Shown in pieces: positions 1 to 5,632 of a DNA stretch of 6,382 nt. The notes beneath the pieces are model-generated. The model was not told where the DNA came from and made no database searches. It saw only the letters and a list, made by a program, of their open reading frames with translations. Both the position numbers and the translations under genes were made by a program. Origin of the DNA: Nitrososphaerales archaeon (GTDB lineage: Archaea > Thermoproteota > Nitrososphaeria > Nitrososphaerales > Gagatemarchaeaceae); NCBI GenBank assembly GCA_030044375.1, contig JASHVX010000152.1, forward strand, positions 1 to 6,382. The letters are read 5' to 3'. Every line of letters starts with the position of its first letter. Within the stretch, counting starts at the first letter, position 1.

Positions 1-200
<200 letters not shown>

Positions 201-219
201 ACAGGCGCAGGGGGTGGGA

Positions 220-265
220 CACTCGGGCGCCGGCCGCGTTTATGCGTGCCACTTCAGAGGCGCCA
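220..265 (-). other. tRNA-Ser intron 3 (T-loop, position 59/60), canonical BHB
   Basis: This 46-nt insertion in the T-loop has a complete BHB. The outer helix is the T-stem itself, GUGGG (276-272) with CCCAC (218-214). The central helix is UUCG (271-268) with CGAG (225-222). The bulges are AA|U (267-265) and UG|U (221-219). The inner helix is GGCGCC (264-259) with GGCGCC (231-226), 6 perfect pairs. Splicing restores the standard loop UUCGAAU. Its removal brings the 3' acceptor strand next to the T-arm and is needed to see the 7-bp acceptor stem. Confidence 0.88.
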
Positions 266-307
266 TTCGAACCCACGAGTCCCGTTAGAGACACAGGCTT
301 AGCAAGC

Positions 308-321
308 TTGCGCTCTCGTGT
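308..321 (-). other. tRNA-Ser intron 2 (anticodon stem, position 29/30)
   Basis: This 14-nt insertion splits the 5' strand of the anticodon stem. A BHB motif can be drawn exactly: outer helix GCAAG (332-328) with CUUGC (306-302), central 4-bp helix GCGC (327-324) with GCGC (313-310), and 3-nt bulges AG|A (323-321) and AA|G (309-307), with a 7-nt closing loop and no inner helix. Cutting after the second nucleotide of each bulge and joining gives CAGGC, which pairs perfectly with GCCUG, whereas the unspliced alternatives leave an A-C mismatch. The other half of the outer helix uses D-loop and anticodon nucleotides, so this fold excludes the mature tRNA fold. Confidence 0.82.
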
Positions 322-336
322 CTGCGCCTTGCCAGG

Positions 337-352
337 CTTCCCGTCCGAGACT
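337..352 (-). other. tRNA-Ser intron 1 (D-loop), relaxed BHB
   Basis: This is a 16-nt insertion between A14-G15 and the CCUGGCA part of the D-loop. The inner hairpin GUC-UCG-GAC (351-343) follows a candidate 5' bulge AG|A (354-352). The central helix is UCC with GGG (355-357 with 342-340), but its fourth pair would be G358-A339, a mismatch. The 3' bulge would be AG|C. The outer helix is not evident, so this is a relaxed BHB. Shifting the intron by one nucleotide (353-338) gives the same spliced sequence. The insertion itself is clear; the exact cut sites are uncertain. Confidence 0.7.
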
Positions 353-392
353 CTAGGCTACCCCTGCGCAAGCGCGCTCCGACTCACGGCCG

Positions 393-400
393 TTTAAAAG
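393..400 (-). promoter_or_regulatory. TATA box of tRNA-Ser
   Basis: CTTTTAAA reads on the minus strand about 29 nt upstream of the first acceptor nucleotide at 367, the usual archaeal spacing once a short 5' leader is allowed. The stretch also directly follows the SRP RNA 3' end. Confidence 0.6.
396..399 (-). terminator. Possible oligo-T end of the SRP RNA
   Basis: Four T residues on the minus strand lie about 10 nt beyond the helix that closes the SRP RNA. Archaeal RNA polymerase stops at T-runs, but four is short and the run is inside the tRNA TATA box, so this is tentative. Confidence 0.35.
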
Positions 401-408
401 GCTGTGAA

Positions 409-728
409 CGGCGACGGCTCCCTCGGAGTTCACCACCACTCTCCGCCCCCATCTCACCTGACGGGGAATCCCCCACGTAGACGAGGCAGCGTGGCCACGT
501 CACCATAGGGCTGCTCCCTCCCGGATCTCGCCCGGTTCGGCGATCAAGAGTCAGGACCTCCCCTTCGGGAGGACTGCTCCTCATGACCGCCCGCCCCGGC
601 GTGAGTTCGTCTCCCCCGCCTGGCGCGGGTTGCGAGGAGGATGGCTTTACCCGAGGGTTGCTGGCCGCTGCATGAAGCCGGTTTCAGCCGAGCGAGGACG
701 GCTAACCCTCGGACCCTACCCATCGCCG
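409..728 (-). ncRNA. Signal recognition particle RNA (archaeal 7S RNA)
   Basis: This is the RNA scaffold of the signal recognition particle, which binds SRP19 and SRP54 and targets membrane and secreted proteins to the Sec translocon. The decisive part is helix 8 at about 541-501: GAACC, then GGGC, an asymmetric loop, a GNRA-type tetraloop GGGA (522-519), GGG, AGCAG (515-511), GCCC and UAU, the SRP54-binding layout. Helix 6 precedes it, with CCTCCC and GGGAGG around GAAG (571-556). Helix 5 strands include CTCAC with GTGAG and CGGGG with CCCCG. An Alu-type 5' domain has CCGAGGGTT (712-704) pairing with AACCCTCGG (659-651), enclosing two hairpins (AGCCG with CGGCT; CCG with CGG). The RNA is closed by helix 1, CGGCGATGG (728-720) with CCGTCGCCG (417-409), 9 bp including one G-U. 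Length is about 320 nt, normal for archaeal 7S RNA. The 5' end lies inside the last codons of the upstream thiolase gene. The ends are inferred from pairing and from TATA spacing. Confidence 0.88.
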
Positions 729-1678
729 ACAGTGCGGATGGAGCCCGGATAATTAACATGCTGGCCTATGGTGTTCTTCATGCGGCAGACGTTGCAGAGA
801 CCGGAGGAGGAGGGCTTCCCGCAGGAAGAGCAAGGTATGACCGCCTTCCCTTCATCCCTCGCGTAGCGAGATATCACGTCCAGGCTAGACCTCAGGAGCA
901 CGTTCTTCATGCCCGGATGCTCGGCCTCCATCCTGTTGAGGTAGTCCCTGACCTCGGTCCTGAGGCCCTCGTGCATATAGGGACAGCTGACGCTCTGGAA
1001 GGGCATGCCGGCGAGGTAAGCGAACAAGGCGATCTCTTCCTCGTAGATCTCCATGAACGGCTTCACCCTCCTTATTGCGAACCCGTCGCCGACGTAGGAC
1101 GGGTCCAGCCAGCCTAGCCGCGACAGGTCGCCGTGGAGGAGGTTCATCATGAAAGTCTGCACGTAGTCGTCCAGGTTGTGGGCCGTTGCGACCACGGAGA
1201 CCCCGGCCCTGGCTGCGACCTCGTCAATCGCACGCCTACGGAAGACGCCGCAGAAACTGCAGGAGGAAGTGTCCCTCTGGTCGTCTGCCTTCCAATTGAG
1301 CCCCTCATCTAGAGAGAATCCGAAGAGTTCCTTGTAGGACACGGTCTGGTGACTTACCCCCAACTCTGCCGCGACAGAGGCCGCATGCTCAATGGCTTCG
1401 TCCCTGTAGCCCTCCACGCCTTCATCGACAGATATTGCCACGAGACTAGTCCCGTTGTCCCTGCTTAGCCTGTGGAGGATCTTCAAGAGCGAGAGGCTGT
1501 CCTTTCCTCCTGAGACTGCGACCCCTACCCTTTCCCCATGCTTTAGCATCCCGAACTTCGAGATTGTCCTTCTGGTCTTCTCGAAGAGAGAAGCCTGAAA
1601 ACAAGAGGAGCACAGCGACTCGCCTGAGTAGCGCCGCGCATAGCATACAACTCCCCCGCACCTGGAGCAGCCTCCCAC
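716..1678 (-). CDS. tRNA 2-thiolation protein, Ncs6/TtuA (TtcA-like) family ATPase
   Basis: This is a cytoplasmic enzyme that adenylates a tRNA uridine and replaces its O2 with sulfur. Ncs6-type members act on wobble U34 of Lys/Glu/Gln tRNAs, TtuA-type members on m5U54; the sequence alone does not tell me which. With a GTG start at 1678 the protein is 320 aa. Visible in order: an N-terminal zinc finger (C4/C7 and C23/C26), the PP-loop SGGKDS (56-61) for ATP, the CSFCG motif (C140/C143) and a third cysteine in SCPYMHEG (C232), which in TtuA-type enzymes hold a [4Fe-4S] cluster, then a C-terminal zinc site (C283/C286 and C295/C298). The open frame extends 31 codons upstream to a TTG at 1771, but family members begin just before the zinc finger and a TATA-like CCTTAATG lies about 27 nt upstream of 1678, so the shorter form is preferred; TTG 1687 is an alternative. 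The stop TAG (716-718) lies within the SRP RNA. Confidence 0.88.
   Translation of the reverse strand: MGGCSRCGGVVCYARRYSGESLCSSCFQASLFEKTRRTISKFGMLKHGERVGVAVSGGKDSLSLLKILHRLSRDNGTSLVAISVDEGVEGYRDEAIEHAASVAAELGVSHQTVSYKELFGFSLDEGLNWKADDQRDTSSCSFCGVFRRRAIDEVAARAGVSVVATAHNLDDYVQTFMMNLLHGDLSRLGWLDPSYVGDGFAIRRVKPFMEIYEEEIALFAYLAGMPFQSVSCPYMHEGLRTEVRDYLNRMEAEHPGMKNVLLRSSLDVISRYARDEGKAVIPCSSCGKPSSSGLCNVCRMKNTIGQHVNYPGSIRTVGDG
749..756 (-). promoter_or_regulatory. Probable SRP RNA TATA box, inside a coding sequence
   Basis: TTAATTAT on the minus strand is centred about 26 nt upstream of position 727, where helix 1 of the SRP RNA begins. It is an AT-rich island in GC-rich DNA and lies in the last 15 or so codons of the thiolation gene. 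Confidence 0.55.
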
Positions 1679-1700
1679 AAGCCCCAACCAACCTGGGGTG

Positions 1701-1726
1701 ACATTAAGGTTCTGAATGCTTAAAGC
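1701..1726. promoter_or_regulatory. Compact divergent promoter between thiolase and protease genes
   Basis: Two AT islands sit here. GCTTAAAGC (1718-1726) is nearly palindromic and can be read as a TATA box in both directions: rightward it predicts a start near 1746-1750, just before the protease start; leftward it predicts one near 1696. CATTAAGG (1702-1709), read on the minus strand as CCTTAATG, sits 27 nt upstream of the GTG at 1678 and fits a leaderless thiolase mRNA. The assignment of boxes to genes is inference. Confidence 0.5.
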
Positions 1727-1754
1727 GACACGAGCTTCGAACCGATTGAACAGA

Positions 1755-3014
1755 GTGTCCGACGACTTCAAGCGCGTCGAGTTCCAGTATGGTCTCGTCC
1801 TTTACAGGACGAGGCGATTCCAGTCTCTAATGGACAGGCTGGGCAAGATCAAGATATCGAAGCCGCTCGGTTGGTTCCTCCTTTACGTGATGCCGGTCGC
1901 GGCTGGGCTTGGGATCTACCTCTTCCTCTCAGAATTCCTCGTAATCTTCACACCCCGCGCACCGGAGGTGGGAGGCGCGATTAGGGCCATCACGCCGCTG
2001 GCATATCTCGGCCTACCTGGAATTAACCCGTACCTGCCGATTGTCGATGGATGGTTGGCTCTCGTCTTTGCGATGATTGTCCATGAGGGAGCTCACGGCG
2101 TGGTCGCAAGAAGCTTGGGTCTTCCCGTAAAGGCGGCGGGGCTGCTCTTCCTGCTGGTAATCCCAATTGGAGCCTTCGTTGACGTAGACGAGGAGGCGCT
2201 GAAGGTTGCCAGGGCACGGGACTCAGGTCGGGTTCTCGCGTCAGGCGCAGGCATCAACTTCGTGCTCGGATTCGTGTTTCTTCTACTGCTCCTCGGCCTA
2301 GTCTCGACCATGACGCCCGCAGCGAATGGCATCGCCGTTTCATCCGTGGTCACCTCCTCTCCGGCCGCAGCGGCCGGGATTAGACCGGGCGACTTCATAA
2401 CAGCAGTAGACGGCATTCCATACAACAATCCTACGTTGATCTCAAATTCCAGTTGGTATAGGCCTGGGCAGGCAGTCAATATCACACTCTGGACGCCGGA
2501 TGGAACTGAGGATGTCCCGCTGAGGGTCGGAACCGTTCCCTCCAACTCCTTGGTGTGCGGAGAGTACACCGGGACCGCGAACTCATCTCAAGGCTTCATC
2601 GGAGTTTGTGTGGTAGGGTACTCTGGACTAAGGAGCATAGTATCGACTTACACGGGGTCCCTGCTGACTCGGCCTATCCTGTACCTGTGCATACCCACCT
2701 TCACCGACTGCCAGGGGCTAACACCCTTCTCCGCTGCGCTCGCTCCGTTCTACGCATCCTCATATGGCAAGGAGCTCGTGCCTCTTGCCACAGGTCTATA
2801 CTGGTTCTTTTTCATCAATTTCAACCTAGCCATCTTCAACGCATTGCCCATCTATCCTCTAGATGGGGGTCAAGCCTTCTTGATTGGTCTCGTCGGCGCG
2901 ACCAAAGGGAAGGTCAGTGAGAAGACGTTGGTGTCAGTCACGGTCGCAGTGACGGTCTTCGTTGTGATGCTGATACTGACCCTTCCACTTCTGTCGTATC
3001 TTGGGATCGTCTGA
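1755..3014 (+). CDS. Site-2 protease family membrane zinc metalloprotease (M50) with PDZ domain
   Basis: This is an intramembrane zinc protease of the S2P/RseP type, which cuts transmembrane segments of substrate proteins within the membrane. Numbered from GTG 1755 it is 419 aa. A hydrophobic segment (about 38-62) is followed by a second carrying the zinc motif HEGAH (H110, E111, H114). A long hydrophobic segment (about 167-186) leads into a PDZ-like domain (about 192-262, with AAAAGIRPGDFITAVDG at its core). A further extracytoplasmic insertion with several cysteines (C268, C285, C312, C319) follows, then the second catalytic block NALPIYPLDGG (N362, D370) and a last membrane helix. The open frame reaches ATG 1716, but that ATG is inside the TATA-like element, so GTG 1755 or TTG 1746 is more likely, giving a start such as MSDDFKRVEFQYG. 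Substrates cannot be read from the sequence. It diverges from the thiolase gene and is followed after 40 nt by a small membrane protein gene. Confidence 0.88.
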   Translation: MSDDFKRVEFQYGLVLYRTRRFQSLMDRLGKIKISKPLGWFLLYVMPVAAGLGIYLFLSEFLVIFTPRAPEVGGAIRAITPLAYLGLPGINPYLPIVDGWLALVFAMIVHEGAHGVVARSLGLPVKAAGLLFLLVIPIGAFVDVDEEALKVARARDSGRVLASGAGINFVLGFVFLLLLLGLVSTMTPAANGIAVSSVVTSSPAAAAGIRPGDFITAVDGIPYNNPTLISNSSWYRPGQAVNITLWTPDGTEDVPLRVGTVPSNSLVCGEYTGTANSSQGFIGVCVVGYSGLRSIVSTYTGSLLTRPILYLCIPTFTDCQGLTPFSAALAPFYASSYGKELVPLATGLYWFFFINFNLAIFNALPIYPLDGGQAFLIGLVGATKGKVSEKTLVSVTVAVTVFVVMLILTLPLLSYLGIV

Positions 3015-3027
3015 AGCTGAGGGCCCG

Positions 3028-3034
3028 TTAAATA
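3028..3034 (+). promoter_or_regulatory. TATA box of the small membrane protein gene
   Basis: TTAAATA lies in the 34-nt gap after the protease stop. Its centre is 24 nt from ATG 3055, so the transcript should begin at or next to that ATG and be leaderless. Confidence 0.55.
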
Positions 3035-3054
3035 CCACTGACGAATCCATGAGG

Positions 3055-3321
3055 ATGTCATCGGTCCCCTCTTCCCCTGATGCAGGGAGCATCGTGCAGC
3101 AGCTGGCTCAGCAGTTCACTACAGTGTTGACGACGGTCCTGACCACTATCGACTCGACCGTCTTGGACATCGCAAGGGTCGCCTACGTCACCATACTGAT
3201 GTTGGGATTCCTTCTCTACTACACTCATGCGGAGCGCAGGTTGGGCAAGGACCTGATCAAGGGAGGTGTCCTGCTTGCTGTTCTGGCCGAGTTCGTCTTC
3301 CCCTATCTCATGAAGCTCTGA
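3055..3321 (+). CDS. Small two-helix membrane protein, function unknown
   Basis: I do not recognise this gene. It encodes 88 aa from ATG 3055; ATG 3049 would add two residues, but the TATA spacing favours 3055. The first 40 residues are polar and rich in Ser, Thr and Gln, with repeated TTVLTT units. A membrane helix follows (about 42-59, with TILMLGFLLYY), then a short positively charged turn (HAERRLGKD) and a second hydrophobic helix (about 68-87) that ends the protein at KL. By the positive-inside rule the turn should face the cytoplasm, putting both ends outside. The short two-helix plan resembles VirB2/TrbC-type pilins in outline only, and no neighbour supports a secretion system. Codon use looks like that of the neighbours. 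The last 14 nt overlap the 3' end of the convergent pelota gene. The coding call is good; the function is open. Confidence 0.75.
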   Translation: MSSVPSSPDAGSIVQQLAQQFTTVLTTVLTTIDSTVLDIARVAYVTILMLGFLLYYTHAERRLGKDLIKGGVLLAVLAEFVFPYLMKL

Positions 3322-4366
3322 TCGGGTAACGCAGCAGCGCGACGATCCCTCCGAATGAGGATATCTGCCTGCCGAACTCCAGTGAGGAGTCAGCCATGTA
3401 GACGGCACCCCGCCTGCCTTCGATGGAGTTCAGGACAGCGACCAGCTCCTCCTCGTCTAGACCAGCCGAGAAGACGTCGTCAGATATCGCGCAGGACTCC
3501 ACGGCACCGGCCTCCGCGGCCTCCTTCACCCTGACGAGCGAGTACGCGACCTTCTTGTCGCCCGTCGAAACGCGTCTCACGAACTCCGCGACGAGCTTCT
3601 CCATCTCGACGAGCAATGATCCCTGGGCGATTTTCTGGAATGCCGGCTCCTTAACCATGGCGTGGAGCCCGTCGGCTCCCGTCAGGTCCAGACCCTCCAT
3701 GGCCTGGACGGAAACTGACTTCAGGCGTTCCTTCGCCTGGTTGATGACGGCGTTCTTGAAGTTGCCCGGCCCGGCGACCACTATCTCGTCCCCTTCTCGG
3801 AACATTCCAGCCAAGACGTCCACCACCTTCGACACGTAGGGCTTCGAGCTCTGCTCCTCGGACTGCTTCCCTCCCAGGCCCGACTCGACCGTGGTCGCGA
3901 CGGACAGGTGGGAGCCGCTGAGAGCTCCGACGCCCGCCTCCCTCCGGTCGACCGCGACGAGGATGAAGCGCTTCGAGGAGCCCCGCTCAGCGTTCACCAG
4001 ACCGATCTCGACTGAGGTCCAGTGCGTCTTCCTGATTGACAGCGGGTGTCCCGGCGACAGGGTAATCGCGTGGAAGCCGGCCTTGCTGACGCTCTCGTCG
4101 CTGGCTTCGATGATCTTCCCCTTGACGCGCAGCCTTTCGACGCTGCTGTCGAGATTGATCTCTTCGACTACCAGGGCGATGTTCACCTTCACCCTCTCTC
4201 CCTTGTCAGGACGGGAGTACTCGTCTTCCTTCTTCACCACCCTCGAGCTTCTGGTTACAACGACGTCGCCCTTGGAAATGAGCCGTCTGAGCGTCCAGAG
4301 GTCCTCCGCGGACTCGATCAGGAGCGAGCAGCGGTCGTGTCTGGGGTTGAACTCTGTGACTATCAA
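3308..4366 (-). CDS. pelA: Pelota (aPelota/Dom34), ribosome rescue factor
   Basis: Pelota is an eRF1-like protein that, with a GTPase partner (aEF1A in archaea) and the ATPase ABCE1, splits ribosomes stalled on damaged or truncated mRNA. The protein is 352 aa, full length for the family. An N-terminal Sm-like domain covers about 1-125, with the conserved stretch around SRPDKGERVKVNIALVVEEI. The central eRF1-like domain (about 130-255) starts at KRFILVAVDRREAGVGAL and contains VVAGPGNFKN (196-205). The third domain (about 256-352) has YSLVRVKEAAEAGAVE. There is no GGQ motif, as expected for Pelota and unlike release factor aRF1. The start is TTG (4366-4364), 9 nt after the dnaG stop, with no upstream alternative before that stop and no Shine-Dalgarno sequence. 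It is probably co-transcribed with dnaG. The 3' end overlaps the convergent small membrane protein gene by 14 nt. Confidence 0.93.
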   Translation of the reverse strand: MIVTEFNPRHDRCSLLIESAEDLWTLRRLISKGDVVVTRSSRVVKKEDEYSRPDKGERVKVNIALVVEEINLDSSVERLRVKGKIIEASDESVSKAGFHAITLSPGHPLSIRKTHWTSVEIGLVNAERGSSKRFILVAVDRREAGVGALSGSHLSVATTVESGLGGKQSEEQSSKPYVSKVVDVLAGMFREGDEIVVAGPGNFKNAVINQAKERLKSVSVQAMEGLDLTGADGLHAMVKEPAFQKIAQGSLLVEMEKLVAEFVRRVSTGDKKVAYSLVRVKEAAEAGAVESCAISDDVFSAGLDEEELVAVLNSIEGRRGAVYMADSSLEFGRQISSFGGIVALLRYPIRAS

Positions 4367-4375
4367 TGGCCCGAG

Positions 4376-5545
4376 CTACTCTAGCCCGAGGTCCCTGAAT
4401 GTCCCGATGCGCACGTCGTCGGGGACGTTGTTGAGTTCGCCGGTCCTGTGTCCGATTATCCCCTTCACGCCGACCCTGACCGCGGTCTCGACGAGCCTTT
4501 GCGTGACTATGCCGTCGAATATCAGGAAGTGCGCGCCGTTCGAGCCCTCCATCTTCTGGACCAGCTCGCTTATCGGGAAGCGGCCCACTTCTTGCAGCCC
4601 CTGGTCAAGGAGTATAGCCTCTAGGGTACCGTTCAGGTTTGGATACAGCTCCCTCGTCTTCACGACCACCGGTTCGTCCTCTTCCTGAGGCCTCTCCTGG
4701 GGGCGGTCCGGTGCCTTCTCCCTGCGGGAGGACGCGGGGCTCGTCTCCAGCCTCTCAGCTTTCAACATGTTGATCACGTCGATGGGGGTCAGGTCTTCGA
4801 CCTCCTTCCCGGCCGGCGCCCTGAACACCTTCTCTACCCTCACGACCTGGGCGAGCTCCTTCTCAATCAGGTCGCCGCCTCTGTCTCCGTCGAGGACTGC
4901 GATGAGCCTCTTCTTCTTGCCCAGCTCGATAATCGAGTCGGGGACGCTGGTCCCTTCGAGCGCGACCACGTTCTCTATGCCAGCCCTGAGGAAGAGGACC
5001 ACGTCGGCCCTCCCTTCCACGAGGTAGACCAGCTCTGACGAGTAGACTCCCGGGCCGGCAGGGAGGTTCTCCAGGCCATAGTTGATCACGCGCGCCCTCT
5101 TGGTGGAGTCTGTCACGTCCTTGAGGACGTTCTCCCCCTCGCTCGATGTCTTCGAGCTCCAGTCTCTGACTATCAGCTTCGCCCTGTCGACAATCTGCTT
5201 CCTCTTGTTTGCTCTCACGTCGTCGATGCCCCCCAGATTGAACCTCGCGCTGCAGGGCCCTACCTTGTCGACGCTCTCCACGGCGGCCGCGATGAGGGCG
5301 GCGGTCCCTATGTCGGTCGACATGGGGACTATGACTTCCCCACGGGTCTTGTCGTTCTTCGACTCGAGGTTTATCTCGATCCGGCCGACTTTCCAGGTCT
5401 TCTGGAGTTCGTTGAGGTTCATCTCGGGCCCGAACAGGCCCTCGGTCTGACCGAAGATGGCGCCGATTACGTCAGCCCGCTCTACGACCCCATCTACTTC
5501 AAACTTCAGTCTTACTAGATATTTTACTATACCTGAATCTGGCAA
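4376..5545 (-). CDS. dnaG: Archaeal DnaG (Toprim domain protein, exosome-associated)
   Basis: This is archaeal DnaG, a bacterial-primase-like protein that in archaea is best known as a subunit of the RNA-degrading exosome, with reported primase activity in some species. It has 389 aa, within the family range. The N-terminal domain has the signature GAIFGQTEGL (28-37) followed by NELQKTWKVGRIEI. The Toprim domain covers about 171-245, with the glutamate of LVEGRAD (E177) and the DGD pair (D219, D221) that bind metal. A Pro/Glu/Arg-rich linker (about 266-294) joins a C-terminal domain that ends in GIIGHRTGELNNV and a short tail. The start is TTG (5545-5543), the only usual start codon after the in-frame stop at 5567-5569; the aligned family start (GIVKY) is five residues in. 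A clear TATA box lies at 5633-5640. pelota follows in the same frame, 9 nt after the TAG stop. Confidence 0.95.
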   Translation of the reverse strand: MPDSGIVKYLVRLKFEVDGVVERADVIGAIFGQTEGLFGPEMNLNELQKTWKVGRIEINLESKNDKTRGEVIVPMSTDIGTAALIAAAVESVDKVGPCSARFNLGGIDDVRANKRKQIVDRAKLIVRDWSSKTSSEGENVLKDVTDSTKRARVINYGLENLPAGPGVYSSELVYLVEGRADVVLFLRAGIENVVALEGTSVPDSIIELGKKKRLIAVLDGDRGGDLIEKELAQVVRVEKVFRAPAGKEVEDLTPIDVINMLKAERLETSPASSRREKAPDRPQERPQEEDEPVVVKTRELYPNLNGTLEAILLDQGLQEVGRFPISELVQKMEGSNGAHFLIFDGIVTQRLVETAVRVGVKGIIGHRTGELNNVPDDVRIGTFRDLGLE

Positions 5546-5632
5546 TTTCGTCCACTTCTGTTTCTCTCATTTCGTGTTCTAACTCGTGCTTTACCGTGTT
5601 AGCGTAAGTCAGTTATTGGGCAAAAACTGGAG

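Larger units (their letters stand above)
206..367 (-). tRNA. tRNA-Ser(GCU) gene with three introns
   Basis: This is a serine tRNA gene reading AGC/AGU, 162 nt long before splicing. The acceptor strands are GCAGGGG (367-361) and CCCCTGC (213-207), a perfect 7 bp, with discriminator G206, typical of archaeal serine tRNA. U8 A9 are 360-359. The D-stem is GCCU (358-355) with AGGC (329-326). The anticodon stem is CAG (324-322) plus GC (307-306), pairing with GCCUG (298-294); the loop is UUGCUAA with anticodon GCU at 303-301. A long class II variable arm lies at 293-277, with GUCUC and GGGAC paired around a UAAC loop. The T-stem is GUGGG (276-272) with CCCAC (218-214), and the T-loop begins UUCGAA. 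Removing introns at about 352-337, 321-308 and 265-220 leaves 86 nt with every stem fully paired. CCA is not encoded. Without the introns no standard tRNA fold is continuous, so simple scanners may miss the gene. Confidence 0.9.

Noticed and set aside
384..759. Two overlapping minus-strand ORFs (384-584 and 544-759)
   Set aside because: Both lie in the SRP RNA, whose paired structure explains the sequence; the products are low-complexity Arg/Gly/Ser-rich.
641..1117. 158-codon plus-strand ORF
   Set aside because: It is antisense to the thiolation gene, which has clear catalytic motifs.
3055..3321. VirB2/TrbC-like pilin identity for the small membrane protein
   Set aside because: Only the two-helix outline matches; there is no signal-peptide cleavage motif or secretion gene nearby.
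3423..5450. Several plus-strand ORFs opposite pelota and dnaG, up to 265 codons
   Set aside because: They are Ser/Thr/Arg-rich antisense shadows of two well-identified genes.
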